64,000 nt of DNA from Typha latifolia (taxonomy: Eukaryota; Streptophyta; Magnoliopsida; Poales; Typhaceae), in the NCBI GenBank assembly GCA_019914945.1, contig CM034102.1:3337501-3401500 (forward strand), given 5' to 3'. The first letter of the stretch is position 1, and each line of letters begins with the position of its first letter. Under the pieces are notes generated by a model. The model saw only the letters and a program-made list of their open reading frames with translations. It had not been told where the DNA came from and ran no database searches. A program made the position numbers and the translations under genes. Positions 35,615 through 49,850 of the stretch are shown here, one piece after another.

Positions 35615-38600
35615 ATGGACGGCGGGGGAGCAGCGAGGAGGAATAGCATATCGGGTGTCGGCGTCGCGGGGCGGAGGAATACGGCGGAGAACGGGAGCTC
35701 CGATGCCAGACGGAGGACAACTGTGTCTCGCCTTCCGTATGATACTCTATTCTACTTTTTTTTTCTTGATTTGAATTATTTACATTACTTTTCTACCTAA
35801 TTAGCCATATTGATGCTGGTACTTTTCACAATATGAGGAGGAGATTTGTACATCTCTTCTATTTAGGTTCCATTTTTTGGATTGTTCTAAATTATTATTA
35901 CTGCCCATGCGTTATATTCTCCAGGAATGTTGCAAATAAAAGACTTTATGTACTTTTTTTTCTTTCTACTTTGTGGATGAGGTTTTCGTGTACTTCCATT
36001 TCTTTTGGTTAATTCCTCTGAGGATGGCTTCCTGAATGGCCTAGGGTGAGAAATAGCAAATTTCCGACCTCTTGTTGGGCATTTTTTTTGTTGGCAATGA
36101 ATAGTGCTCTGATCTTGTTTAGTGTTTTGTGCTCGAGGCCTTAATTCTCTAAGTGAAAATTTAATTATGGGATAAAAGGACTTCCTTAGCATCAAATTGG
36201 CCGAGTTGTTATTTAATATTTATGCTTTTGAATGGTAGTATATTAAGATCAGTAGTTTGATGCTCGACAAAAGAATCTAGTGCAATATCTTTACATTCTT
36301 GCTCAATTGTTAGCATCCATTTTGTGTTCATTAATATATGGGAAAAGGTTACTAAGAGTTCATTATTTCTTTTTTATTTTCTTTTTTTCTTATTTTTTAC
36401 ATTTCAAGTGTTCTATATCATGCTTATCAGCGTCCAATACTATAGAAGTTTTATTGATGCAGATATGTGATAGGTATACTGATGTTTTGCTTACTTATTT
36501 TGGTTGAAGGACAGAATGCTGATCTCTTTCATAACCACTCTCCCGTACCAATGCCAACATTAAGTTAAAGACTTCTAGCAAACTCTCCTTCACAGCTCCT
36601 AACATATTAGATCATTTACCTTATTGATAACTTTATAATCATTTGATTGTTTACTGCTGTGAGTTATCACCAAATGCACACTTCTGGGAGCATTAGTCAA
36701 ATAACACTAGACTTGTAGAACTAAGTTAACAAGTAATAAGTATTTTATTGACTGACTTGTCATTAGTTCTTGCCCTTCTAAATGGGAAAAAAATTTAGTT
36801 GGTGGACCACTTTTGACATCCATATCAATATACCTATGGCTATGATTAATTTTTTGCAATTCCCTTATGTGATTTACTTCGTCCATTCTGGAAAGCAGGT
36901 CTGGTGAGAGAACTGTAAAAAGACTACGATTATCCAAGGCTTTAACTATACCTGAGAGTACAACAGTATATGAGGCTTGCCGCAGGATGGCTGCTCGAAG
37001 AGTTGACGCCGTGTTGCTAACAGACTCGAATGCATTACTCTGCGGAATCCTGACTGATAAGGTGAATACCATCTATTTGTGCTACTTAACAAGAACTAGT
37101 ATTAGTTGTTGGAGTTCATAGTGATGATTGTACGTTCTCCTATCTTGAAGGATATAACAACAAGAGTTATTGCTCGTGAATTAAAGCTTGATGAAACACC
37201 AGTTTCCAAGGTCATGACCAGGAATCCTGTATTTGTTCTCTCGGACACATTAGCTGTAGAAGCATTGCAGAAAATGGTGCAAGGTTTGTAAGAATCAAAA
37301 TACTTGGGCATATCCCTATCGTCTAGATAAAGTCAAATAACTTTTTACCATCATTTTTTCTGTTTCAGGGAAGTTCAGACATTTACCTGTGGTAGAACAT
37401 GGTGAAGTCATTGCTTTATTGGACATTGCAAAGTGCCTTTATGATGCTATTGCTCGGATGGAAAGAGCAGCTGAGAAGGGAAAAGCCATTGCAGCTGCTG
37501 TTGAAGGGGTGGAGAAGAACTGGGGAACATCAATTTCTGGTTAGTAGACATATATTAATTAAATGATTCCCTTATAATCATTATTTCTTCTAATACAGTT
37601 TGACCCTTTTTGCTGTACCTTTACTTGACTTTTACTTATGTATATCCTATTTTCATAACTGGTGGAATTACTTGTCTCTAAAATCTGTTTAATTATCTCT
37701 AAACCTAGTTTAACTTATTTCCAGGTCCTAATACATTTATTGAAACTCTTCGAGAAAGGATGTTTAGGCCATCTTTGTCTACCATTATTCCAGAGAATTC
37801 AAAGTAGGTAATATCCTATTTAAAGTAATATATAGTTAGTTCAATTCTGTTATAAAGGAGAATAGAATGTTGAGAATATAATCATATACTAATCTTTTGA
37901 TGGTTACATCTTCTCCCAGGGTTGTTACAGTCTCACCAGCAGACTCTGTCTTAACTGCAACAAAGAAAATGCTTGAATTCAAGATTAGTTCAGCAATCGT
38001 AACAGTTGAAAATAAACCTACAGGGATAATAACGTAAGGATCCTCATTTCATAGATAAGCACTACATATATCAGTTGGTTTAACCATTGTTCTGTCCTTT
38101 TCTTTTACCTTATTTTTTTTCCCTCAGTCCCAGAGATATATTGATGCGTGTAGTAGCACAAAATCTTTCTCCTGAGTCTACACCTGTTGAGAAGGTACAT
38201 TACTGCCACATAGCTTGCAATTGTTTGCAATATGATAATGTGTGCTGTTGTAGGTAATGATATAGGAGATTGATGTGTTATAGTCTTTATTTGTTGTCTT
38301 CAGAAAATAAAAGAACAAATATTAAAAGTCCTGTGGGCAATACAACTACTTTTTTGTTCTCCATAATGTCATCTACTTCCACTTGCAGTTTCTGTACAAT
38401 TTGTAGTTCTGATGGTTATGTATATCTTTTGATTAATATTTAGGTCATGTTATTTTAGATTGAATTTTGTATACTAGGCCGAAATGAAGCAGATCCTTAG
38501 GTCATATGAGGCTGAACTGGATCTGATTATCTTGTTCAGAAAAAGATTCAGAAAAGGAGAGTGTATTGGAGATGGGGTTTTCTATTACAGAATGGATTTC

Positions 38601-41600
38601 CCATATGTCCATGCAATGAACTTTTGAACATCTTTCCATTGTATGCCTTGAATGCAGTAATCTTTATACTATCCATAGTTGAATAATTTAGTTTGGTTTT
38701 AACAATTTAGGTAGTTATTTTTTATAAGAAAACTCGGCCCATGCATGTGAAATATCCTCTCTCATTCTATCTACTTTTATTAAACAGAACCAACCTTATA
38801 ATTTTTTTGATTTTCTTGGTTTGGTCAGAAAATGCTGACCAGGGAAAAGTCAGATGTAAGAGAGGGATCTCACATGAAATTAACCTAGCAAATCTTAGAT
38901 TACTATAATTCAATACTTAATTGATCAATACATTGTCAGTCAGTGTGAGCTTTTGCTAAGGATATCCAAGCTGTGACATGTCTTGTGATATAGTTGGAGG
39001 AAAAAGGCCCAAAAATCTGAGCTGCTAGAGGCAGATGACACCAAAGAGATGGGGCAAGGCTGCAAGAATGCGAACAAGTGATTACCGGCCTGTGGGAGTT
39101 CTGACTGTTGCTAGAGTTCTTGAAGAGATATGGATGAAGGGAGAAAAAAGAGATAAAATGGTCACATAACCATTTGGGCCCAGATAATGGACATGCAAAT
39201 TGTCCACTTATGCTGGAGAAGTATGCTCTAACTCAGGAGGCAGATGGATTAGAGTGTCAACATCACAAAGGACAGGGAGAATCCTAACATGAGGCAGAAA
39301 AAGGCCTGTTTCTAGGAGAGGAATGTCGATAAAGCAATGAAATAGGCTTGTAGATTGTAATCTTTGAAGGTATCTCTAAGTAGAGGACATCACTTGGTAT
39401 GACTATTGAGGCTTGCTCCTTGCCTCTAGGTTAGGTAAGTAGTGCCTCTTTAGAGGTCATCTAACGAAAGAGTAGATGAAAGAGAAATATGACAATTTTT
39501 GCCATAGCATACTTCAGAACGGGTGCATTATTGATGAGAAGCTAATTGGCATTTGGTTATCCTGCAAAATAACTTGTGCTGTAAATATGACAGTGCCATA
39601 TACTGGACAATGTTGCTCTCCACTTTATTATACACATATGTTGCCTTCAAATATGCATGAAAAGTATACTAATACTTTTGCTGAAACATTTAAACCGTGA
39701 ACACATAATACAGGTGATGACCCCAAACCCAGAATGTGGAACAGTTGACATGCCAATCCTTGATGCTCTTCATACCATGCATGATAAAAAGTTTTTACAT
39801 CTTCCTGTTGTTGGTAGAGGTAAGTCTAATAATACAGGCTTTTCTTTTTATGTTTCTTCCCCTGTGGTCATTAATATACTTTTGTGCTTTATACAGATGG
39901 GAACATTGTTACAGTTGTTGATGTTATTCACATAACTCATGCTGCAATAGCCACTGTAAGTTAATGATGTAGTTTTGAGTCTTTTGACAAGATATTTCAT
40001 GGTTTGCTATGCCTGGTCTTCCTAGACCCTTTAAACTGCGTAACATTTTCTAATGACTAATGAGTTTGATATATAGTATAGCTGCTGAATCTAGTTTTAT
40101 ACTTCTACTAACCCCCTTTCAATTTTCTAACTTATTCTATAAAGTCATGTTTTGGGAATTCAGAAGGCAAAAGATTCTTGACTGCATGATTTGTAAGGAG
40201 TAAGAGTTGAAGCTGATAATCATTTTAATATCATTGGTTCCTTGATACTAAGCTTGATAATACCATTGTCTCCTGGATGCAAACAGATTAACACTGTTAT
40301 ACCTTAGGTGGTCTTTATGCAACCAACATTGCCTGTTCAGAGAATTAATGTACCTAAGGTTCAATAAAATGATGACATGGACATGAAGCCGCTGAGACAA
40401 ACTATAAGGTCATTCTAACTCCTTTAAGTTAGCATCCATATCATGATTTGATGTGTTTGATTCCAGATATTTCTGGGTGTGACATTCTAAATTTTAAGGA
40501 GAATCATTTGGCTGCTGATTAATGTATCTCTTATATCAATGTAAGGTTTCCTTGATAGAACAGACTCAGTCAACTAAATAGGGAATACGAATGAATTATG
40601 GAGTAACTATTGCATTTCCCTTGTGCACTCCAGTGTCTTACCTGTGCCATCATGTAGATTTCCCAACTTCATCCAAGGCATATATTAAGGATGTGTATAG
40701 TCCTGCTACCTGGAATTGCTGCTAATTATCCTGGTTTTCTCTATGTTTATTATGTCTTAAGGTGGGAAGCAGTGGGGGAGTTGGAAGTCAGGAAACAAGT
40801 TCCATGATGCAGAAATTCTGGGATTCTGCTTTGGCCATAGGACCTCTAGATGATGACGATGATTCTCGAAGGTCAAATTTTCTTATCTACTATCTGGACT
40901 TAAATATGGATTCCCCTTATTGACAGTAAATTAATAATGTTCCAGCGAAGGATCTACAAGATTTGCATCTGAAGCAACAGAGACAGGAAGGTCTGCCCTT
41001 TATCCAGCTTCAGGTTTATCTAGTACCTTTGGGTTTAAGCTTCAGGATAAGCAAGGAAGGATGCATAGATTTAACTGTGGTATGCTTGTCCAACAGAACA
41101 TTTTGCAGATTAATAAGCTCATATGGCTCGTTTGCAATAACTGATGTCCCCAGTATTGCCTGTTTCAGAGACACACAATTTAGCAGACTTGATAGCTTGC
41201 ATCCTCCAGAGAGTTGGCGACGACATTGATAGGAACCATCTACCTCAAATTCTGGTACCTAAGTGACTTTCCCTATGCATGGAAATATAAAGAATAGTTA
41301 CTAGTATGACATCAAACTATTGATAAGTTGTATAATGATATTGGTTCCTGATTGTGTTTCATAGTATGAAGATGAGGATCATGACAAGGTCATTCTTTCA
41401 TCAGATAATGACCTCACAGCAGCTGTTGACCATGCTAGACAGATTGGTTGGAAGGTAGCATTTTAAGACTTTCTTAAGATAGCATTTTTCTCTATAGGTG
41501 TTGGTGACTAATTTCAAAATGTTTCTTTTGGATGCGGTTTTGTTCTTGAACATTAGAAAACACCAAAAATGATTTGATCCAGTTCATCTAAAGCTTTAAA

Positions 41601-42464
41601 TGACAAGGGATGTGACATGTTAAATTTGTGGCTCACTTGAGGAATGCTCTCTGGTTTCATTTAATTATCTTTATTCTTACTATCATGATCAAGTGAAACA
41701 AATGGTTATAGCTAAAATTTTAAGATGAGTTAAAAGATCAACATTTTGTGACATAATCAACATTTTATATCTATTCCTATTTCTACTAGAATCATTTCTT
41801 GTTTGTTTGTGTTGTTGTAGTTATAGTCTGATACTTTATTCAATGCATATAAGTTGGCAATGATATAGATATATCTTACGGTGATAGGAACTATTTTACT
41901 AATGTAAATTGATTCGCCTAATATTTGCATATAACAACTGCAAGGTTTAGTAAGCTCACACTAAGTCAAATGCTGAGGGTAGGCAAGCTAAATCGAGTCC
42001 CAATTTTTTGCCATGTAAAATGGTAGACTTGTTGTGCGATCAGGGTATTTTAACTTGAATAAAATTCATACGGATTCATTTGATTAAACTAGCTGACAAA
42101 CCAGAGGTACGAGTTATTAGAAAGAATTGAGGGACAGTATCTGAAGCTCACCGGAACATATTAATGGATCTAGTCATGCTCTCTTGATAATCTAGCATAA
42201 GTTTACCTTTGCCAAATCCTGCACACATGCTGGTTTTATCAAATTACTTGGGGCAGTCTGTAAACTTCTCTTATTTGCTTGCAGAGCTTAAGGCTACATT
42301 TGGATTACTTGGGGCCAGGCCAGAGTAAGAAAAATGGCGGATCTGGAAGTTTCGAGTATGCCCGGCGGGATGCATGGGCATCTGCATACAGTTCAGTTGC
42401 TGCTGGAGCAGCACTTGTTGCTGGCCTCGGTGTAATGGCTTATCTGAAGAGATCCGGTTCATAG
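35615..42464 (+). CDS. CBSCBSPB: CBS domain and PB1 domain protein (CBSCBSPB type)
   Basis: Fourteen exons join in phase to give 537 residues: 35615-35736, 36899-37061, 37151-37283, 37369-37539, 37725-37803, 37920-38033, 38128-38194, 39714-39819, 39897-39955, 40762-40871, 40946-41079, 41169-41254, 41365-41454 and 42285-42464. The first CBS pair covers VKRLRLSKALTIPESTTVYE to FRHLPVVEHGEVIALLDIAK; the second covers TVSPADSVLTATKKML to KKFLHLPVVGRDGNIVTVVD. A PB1 domain follows (FGFKLQDKQGRMHRFNCG to SDNDLTAAVDHARQIGWKSL). The C-terminus has one hydrophobic helix (SSVAAGAALVAGLGVMAYL), a possible membrane tail anchor. CBS pairs usually bind adenosine nucleotides and PB1 mediates dimerisation; the cellular role of this plant family is poorly known. 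Length matches Arabidopsis members (about 540). Intron 7 is 1.5 kb. Confidence 0.92.
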
Positions 42465-45171
42465 ATTGCTCAATGCTTTTCTTCCATGTAATCAATCATT
42501 GATACTCTCCGAGAATTTTATAGACATTCCAGCAATGTATAATTAATACAGTGAAAGTGATAATGGTGCAACCGAACAGGACTGGAAATTATACATCACA
42601 CAGTACTTTGGATGCTATCAATGCAAGAATTTTCTTTTCTTCTTTTCTATCGCTACCTCTTCCTCAAAGTAGAGATTGTATGAAGAAATGTCAACCTTTC
42701 CGTTGCAGTGTCAGTATGTGCATGGGCATCGCTACATTTAGCTACAAGGGAAAGCCATAACAGGAGAAATATATGATATCAAAAGCCCCAAATTAGCTGG
42801 GTTCAACTAATGAGAAATAATGCAGCATTATTTTCATGTACATGTTTTATTATTGTTCCTACAACATGAAAAGATTACATGATTCCATTAACACCAGCAA
42901 AAATGATATTTACAACCCATCGATCCTTTTGCCTTCGCTCTTTTATTTTAAGGGGTTTGCAAGTCTAATTAAGGCTAGGAAATATGAATCATAGTTAAAG
43001 TGACTTCTGGGGCATTATTAAAGTTCATCAGAAGATACAAGTGCTGGATTATACCTAAATCCACAGTAGAAGTACATCAGAGGAGTCATATAGCTAATGC
43101 AATAGTGCTTGAAGGGTTGAAATGGCTCATATTGAATTAGTGTACCTAGATTCATATCTAACGGTTTAATTGCAGCACTATTAACTTCTCTCTTTATAAC
43201 AAAGATATAATCATACAAATTTAATCTGCAAATGCCAGTCAGGTTAATCAGGTAAATTTAAAACAAGTATGACAATTGAGTGCAAACTGCCACCAGTGCG
43301 CATGTTTTCCATAGCAACAATGATCCATCGTATTTGCACTTTTTTTTTTATGGTTCCACTGTATTTTCTTGCATTAAATTCATACTGTTTCTATTGGAAT
43401 AAACCCAAATTTTAGTTGTAGTGTTGAAAGACCCACAAATCTTACAAAATCAGGCTTAAATTTATATCGTCTGTGATAGCATCTTTTGGGAAAAATTAAG
43501 ACAAACAAAATAAAGAATTTAAAATAATAAAAAAAAAAGAAATAGAAGAAGAAGGTCTCTTTTAGGGTAGTCTACAGATGAGTCCAACGTATAAGATTGC
43601 CGCAAGGATAGAAGGACCACTGTTGTGATCTTGGGTGTTTAGCCACTTTTACTCTTCGGTCTATGTATTGTTCCTTTCTCTTTCTGTTTCTTTGGTTAAT
43701 TCTGTTGGTTGATGATTCCTTTCCTTCTTTTTTTATCTTTGGTTGATTTAACCTAAAGTTTCTTTACGTCTGTGTATCTGATAGGACTATGTTTCTTAAT
43801 ATATTTTATTTTATGTCCTAGATCTTATCTTATATTTTATTGTAACTAATGTAACTAAGTAAAAGGCTTAATGTAGTGCTTCCTTTATTTCATCTTTTTA
43901 ACTAATATTTAGGTTTAAGTACATCAAAACATATGACTCTGTACAAAATTATATCTTAGTTACACTTTTAATTTTTAAAATTATAATCATTTATTTTTAG
44001 GACTAAAATATCCTTATGATAAATAGGCTGAATAGTTGAATATCAAGGATAACTAATTAAATTTTAAAATAAAAAAATGAGCAACCCAGTGGTTTCCCTG
44101 TTTAAATTCCAAGTCAGTCCATTTTTAATAGATCAATTGTATTTCAAGTCCAATAACAAAAATAATTCACTCCAACCACCTGATCCAGCTTCCATCTCCT
44201 ACTCCCTCTTATTCCTTCCATGCCTTGGAGCCACGGAACATATAGTTTAACCTGGATTTAATCTCTTTTGATATTGACATACCAGTATTTGATATGTATG
44301 ATTCAGACTTACTGAGTGAAAATAATAACCCCCTACAACTGTTTTGCTTTAACTAAAGTCTAAACTATAATTTGTTGCGAGACGAGTAAAAATGTTCACA
44401 CTCTCAAAGATAATATTGTGCAATTTTAAAAGGTGCGCTTTCTGCTTAATGTACAAAACTTCAAAGTGAAAGATCCATGGCAACAGACCACCCGGACTTA
44501 AGGCACCAGCTTCTATCAAAATGAGAACATACATAGAAGCATGACAAGGATTGATACCTTTTACTATTTCATTTCATCTGATCTTATTCCAACATGTAAT
44601 CTGCATCCACGAATTCTGCCGTCACTGAAGAACAGGTATTATCACAAATTCAATAAATAAAGGAATATACGAACGTCCGTTCTCTGTACACTCCATATAT
44701 TGTGAGGAAAAGCATTCAAACTGTGTTTATTCTACAAGGTGAAGGATATAGGCAGAGTGAGTGATTTGGGTTCGCCAAATGCATCTTCCTTGAGATGCTG
44801 CTGATGGTAAATCTTGCAATTGTTGCCTTTGCATTTCTTGATTTTGAGGACCGTTTGAACTCTTGAGATGATGGAACCATCTTCAGAATTCATCCCTGAG
44901 AGATGAATAAAAATATCACACCATTGTAGCAGCATTGAAATGATAAATGGTACATAGGCAAACAAATGTCAGCAAATCCAGATTGCAGCTCTTACGTCTT
45001 GTGTGCATAAGGAAATCTAAAGCTGAATAACGAGCATATCTGGTAGAGGAAACCGACAAGTTAAAATGATTGCTTACTTTATGAAACAACTCTACATTCA
45101 ATGAGATCAGCAATGCTGTAATAATGAACCTCAGACGAACATCCTCTAGTATCATACAGTGCGTAACTGAT
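42465..45171. other. Convergent 3' region between CBS-PB1 and the histidine kinase
   Basis: Contains the 3' UTRs of two genes pointing toward each other. The part at about 43330-44150 is AT-rich with no coding signal. The part at about 44560-45170 could hold spliced 3'-UTR exons of the kinase gene. No separate gene is supported. Confidence 0.5.
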
Positions 45172-48100
45172 CTACTGACTGGATTTTGTTGTGGCTTTGA
45201 GAAAACGAGCTACTTCTCTGTACAGCTGTTCTCCTTCAAATGGCTTCGAAACATATCCATCCATTCCACACCTTAGGCACTCCTCATATGTTGCTTGGAT
45301 CACATCGGCTGTCATGGCCAGTATAGGAATATGCCAATGCAATATATATCCACAAGCCTCTAAGGCTACTTCTCCATGCTTTATACGATCATTAAGACTG
45401 GTTTCCATCTCCCTTATCCTCTTAGTAGCTTCAAATCTGAGAGAAGATAATTTGCTATACATTAGCTCAAATTGAAAAGCAAAAATATATGCGAGTCTTA
45501 AAAAGTCCATGACGATGAAAAGCTTTAAATATAATAATTCATAGTCATATAAACTATACATAAAACAAAAGAGAGACAATTAATCATTAGTTTGCAACTC
45601 TGATTGCAGAAATAAAATGGAAATAAGGCATACCCATCCATTTCAGGCATTTGAATGTCCATGAAACAAGCATCAAACTTGTGTGGTGGATTCAGCATCA
45701 CTATTGCCTTTTTCCCACTATCCACGCAAGTTACTCCAGCACCATATTTCTTCAAAGCACCAGCAGCTACTCGGAGATTCACAAGATTGTCATCCACAAC
45801 CAGAACTTGCTTATCATGGAGAAGGCCTCGCAATGATGGGCATGCAAGCCCTCCATTTCGTAAATTATCCCGCTCTCCACTACCTAAAGCTCGTTGCAGA
45901 CACACCTGTAGCATGCTTGCTCTAAGGGGCTTCATAATTATAGTTGAATCATATTCATCAGTACTAGGTGAGTTACTCTTAATAGAGTTGGTCGGATTTG
46001 TCAATAAGAAAAGTTTTGGTATATCTGTTCTACCTCCAGATCTTAACTTGCTAATCAAATGAGGCCAGAGATTAGACTCCTTCAGCCAGGTTTCATTGTC
46101 AGCAAGCACCATTTTTACAACTAATGTACCACTAGCTATTCTAGGAACAACTTGACCAAGGCTGGTAGTTAGTTCAGCATTAATTCCAAGCCTTTGCAGA
46201 TGGTAATTCGTAACTTTTGCACGGATTGGTCTCTGATCAACCACTAACGCTGTCATGCCTTGAAATTCAGAAGACTTGTAGTCACCTGAACTAGCGCTAG
46301 CTCTCATGAGGACAGCAGTAAAAGTAAAAGCTGAACCAACTTGAGGTTTGCTCACAAATCCGATCTCTCCCTTCATGAGACCAACTAAGCATTTGCTGAT
46401 GCTTAATCCAATCCCAGTTCCCCCATGGATGCGTGCAATCGATGGACCCACCTGCATAAAAGGTGTGAACACACGAGATTGGGCGTCCAGAGGGATCCCC
46501 ACCCCAGTATCTTCAATGGTTACGATTAGGTTTACTTGATCTGAAGAGATGGTAGCTGACTCTTGATTGAATATCTTAAATCTCTCCCAGCTATGCCTTC
46601 TATCTACTACTGGAAATCCACTCAAGGTGTTTGTCGACTGAGCTTGTGTTTCCACTTCTAATGAATTCATAACCTCTTCAACAAGATGAACAGTTAGGTA
46701 AATATGCCCTTTTTCTGTGAACTGCCAAAAAAGAATGTGAGGATGAGTTTTTTTTTCCTCCAAATTTTGGGATCTCTTTCATTTCTTTCTCATTCAGATG
46801 AAGGAAAGATACTTACTTTTATTGAATTCCCGATGAGATTCGTGATGATTTGTCTTATTCTTCCAGGGTCACCACTAAGAGTTTCTGGAACTTGATCTGA
46901 GACATACATGGCCAACTACTCTCCCAGCATATAGAAGTAGGGTTGCAGAAAAAGTTTCCAATGGAATCAGAAGATCAAGAAATAAAATAATTTTGATAAA
47001 GAGTGTTAAAATGTCACATATACCTCTAATTGTTTCTCTTGAGCTTTTCCATAGAAAAGTGACAAGATATCATCCAAAACTGCTCGCAGATCAAATGAGA
47101 CAGCTTCAAGCTCGAGCTTACCGGATTCAATTTTTGCCTGATCAAGAACTTCGTTTATAAGTGACACCAGCGCTTTCCCACTGGCTTGGGCAGTTCTGAC
47201 GTAGTCTTGTTGCGTAATATCCAAATCGGTGTCCATAAGCATTTGTAGCATCCCTGGAAAATAAACAAATTGGTAAGATCTTCTAGTATAGATTACTTTG
47301 ACCATCAAAGAAGTTGAGTCCTCTTATAAATTACTTTGGCCATCAAAGAAGTCGAGTCCTCACCTAGAACACCATTCATAGGAGTCCTGATCTCATGAGA
47401 AACAGTTGCCAAGAACTAAAGACATGAAAGAGAATTACTGTCATACTCAAATGAAAGAAAAATAATAGAGTTCTGGAAATCAAAGCCCCAAGAATCTGCC
47501 AATTAAATATATAGTGTGTGATAAACATCAATTAAGTACCTGGGACTTAGCAACATCTGCTGCTTCTGCTCGTTTTTTGAGTTCCATCATCTCTTGATAA
47601 TCATCTTCCACTTTTGCAATGCGGTTGACCGTAGCATAAAATATGTGACCAATAAGTAACGCAATCACAAGAGTTCCAAGTGATGTTGTTATTGCTAGCC
47701 ATGGCAGAGGTGGCTTTTGCTTGAACCTAGTTAAACAAAATTCTCATGTAGTTTGGTACATGCTCATTCTTCTTAAATAATTTGTACAGAAGGATCCTAT
47801 CAAGTACCTGCAGTGCATCTCATGTTGTCTTACTGGATCACCAAAGCTAAGTGCACTGATATGATATATACCACCACCAGTCTCATTTGAACCATACATG
47901 CTGATCGGCTCATTAGTCGTGTCATACACATTGACAATAATGGATTGATTACAGGCAAGCTGGTGGAGTAGCTTATCAACCAGCGCTTCTATATCAAATA
48001 TTCCACCTAAATACCTGTTTAAGACAATCAACTAGAGTTTATGTTTGCCTTTGTCTCATTTATCCAAGTAACTTGCCATCATCTTATCTTAGAATATTTA

Positions 48101-49850
48101 AATATGTTAATAACTAACCCTATAGCTGCTTGAATTCGTTCTTCTGGAGTTGCACTTGGAAGAAGCTCTGAATTATATACTGCATATGTCAGTATAACCC
48201 CTAAGCGGCCTGATTTTACTAGTGGAAAAGGAGCAGTTAGGACCCCTTTCCCAGATTCCCTCGCCCGTAATATATTCTCGCGATCTTCCTGCATAAGTAG
48301 AGATCTATGAAGCAATAATCAAGCATGATAAGATAACAAGAAAATCCTACTGTGCGGTTTCAAATTATCCACCAATGTTGCCTCCAGATGTCCAAATAAT
48401 GATACTAAAAGAACCAACTGCTTCATCAATAAGCTAAACGATGAGTCACATGTCGAAGTCAGAAAAATTCCTACTCTACAACCCAGATATTCTACCATAT
48501 CATTTACAAGTAGTGCAATTAATTCCAAAACTAATGAGAAAATAAAAGTTAAATTAAGCAGGCCAAGAAAATTTATACTTCCATTTAAGATAAACAATGT
48601 TGCAAATTAATTTGATAGTTCGCAAATGGTCAATAAATTGCTATGAGGAAAGACGACCAGCTGACTAACACTGTCCTCAGATCAACAACAAAACATATAA
48701 ATTTCCTGGTAAACATGACAAGAAAGATTACCATGAACTATCATTACAGTGACCATGAGTATCATCACAGGACATGGCTGGAAAAATGTTACTGAATTTT
48801 TGTACTATAATAACTAGTTGAATTTCCACACAGCACCATTTCCCATAACTGAATCGATGGTTCTATGACAACAATGAAAGTTAAATGAAGGCAAGATAGA
48901 CTTGGAAAATTACTCTTGGGACCCACCTTTCCAGTCAACATATCGAGAGATATTACATGATTGTACGAATCTTGCGCAAAGATAACAGGGGCATATTCCT
49001 CTGCAACAGGTGATATCTCCTGGATCTCAGGGACTTCATCATTCTCCCGGCCTGGGGATTGTTTAGAGGAATACATTTTCTTTATAGTCCAGCCATGTTG
49101 CTTTTCAAATTGCTCCCTCTCAGAATGCAGCACCTTCACAGCATAAGCCACTCCGCTGGTCAGCGGCCTCTCAAAAGTAGTTCTTTCAGCATATCTTGCA
49201 AAAGTCATCTGCAACCAAGGTTTTGGCAATCACATTGTTAAGTTTCCTCAGAGTAAGCAGAAAAAGCATAATGCTATCATAAGGAAGCAGGCATTATCCC
49301 AATTAGAAGTAGGGTCGCTGTTATCATCTAACTAAAAGACTAGTATTCAACTTCCTGATAGCAAGACAAGAAGACGTGAACAATTACGTTATGAATGAAA
49401 CAGAAACTAAGAAGTCCTTGCCTGATCAATTGCAGATGGCTCTTTGGCATGGTGAAATGTTGAGACCATGATAGCTAGGGCCTGAAGATGGTTCATGCTC
49501 ACATTGAACTGGTCCTGAAGCATCCTTGAACGCTCGTCGCACATGCTTGCAAGGGTCTCCCTCCTCTTCTCAACAGCTTGGGAGTTCATAAACCAATAAA
49601 TCCAGAAGGAGCACGCTAACCACCAAACAATCCACAAGAAGAGAATCTTCCTCCAACATGTTTTTCTGACCTTTTTCGACCCGAAGTAGTGGTTGTAGAG
49701 ATGACTCTTCCAAGACTTCAGTGAGAATCTCTCTGGTAATCCCACCCAGAGTTCGCTCTTACTGCCACGAAATATAGTCTTTTGCTCCATTATCTCAGCA
49801 TCAATGAACCAAGTCATGGGGATCTCAGAGAACACCCACCAACATACCAT
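45172..49850 (-). CDS. HK3: Cytokinin receptor hybrid histidine kinase, AHK3 type
   Basis: A membrane cytokinin receptor that starts the two-component phosphorelay. Minus-strand exons: 49850-49422, 49208-48927, 48288-48119, 48014-47808, 47726-47540, 47415-47364, 47253-47024, 46915-46817, 46721-45634 and 45436-45172, giving 1002 residues. A membrane helix lies at residues 69-88. The CHASE sensor ([38 protein letters not shown]) follows, then a second helix at about 365-392. The kinase has its phosphorylated His near 432 in [15 protein letters not shown], an N box, and DTGVGIP / GGTGIGLSI boxes. A degenerate receiver precedes the true receiver, with Asp near 907 ([12 protein letters not shown]) and Lys near 979 (VSKPFEG). 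All key residues are present. The start is the ATG at 49850. The first intron uses a GC donor (CAG|GCAAGG). The order matches Arabidopsis AHK3 closely. Confidence 0.94.
47292..47362 (-). repeat. 38-bp tandem duplication next to a splice donor in the histidine kinase gene
   Basis: Copy 1 (47292-47329) and copy 2 (47330-47362) share ATTACTTTG.CCATCAAAGA with three or so differences. They fill most of the 110-bp intron between the H-box exon and the next. Copy 2 ends at the true donor (minus strand GTGAGG); at the same place copy 1 reads AAGAGG and has no GT. Confidence 0.8.

Noticed and set aside
45655..46062. 135-codon plus-strand frame
   Set aside because: Antisense shadow of the large histidine-kinase exon.
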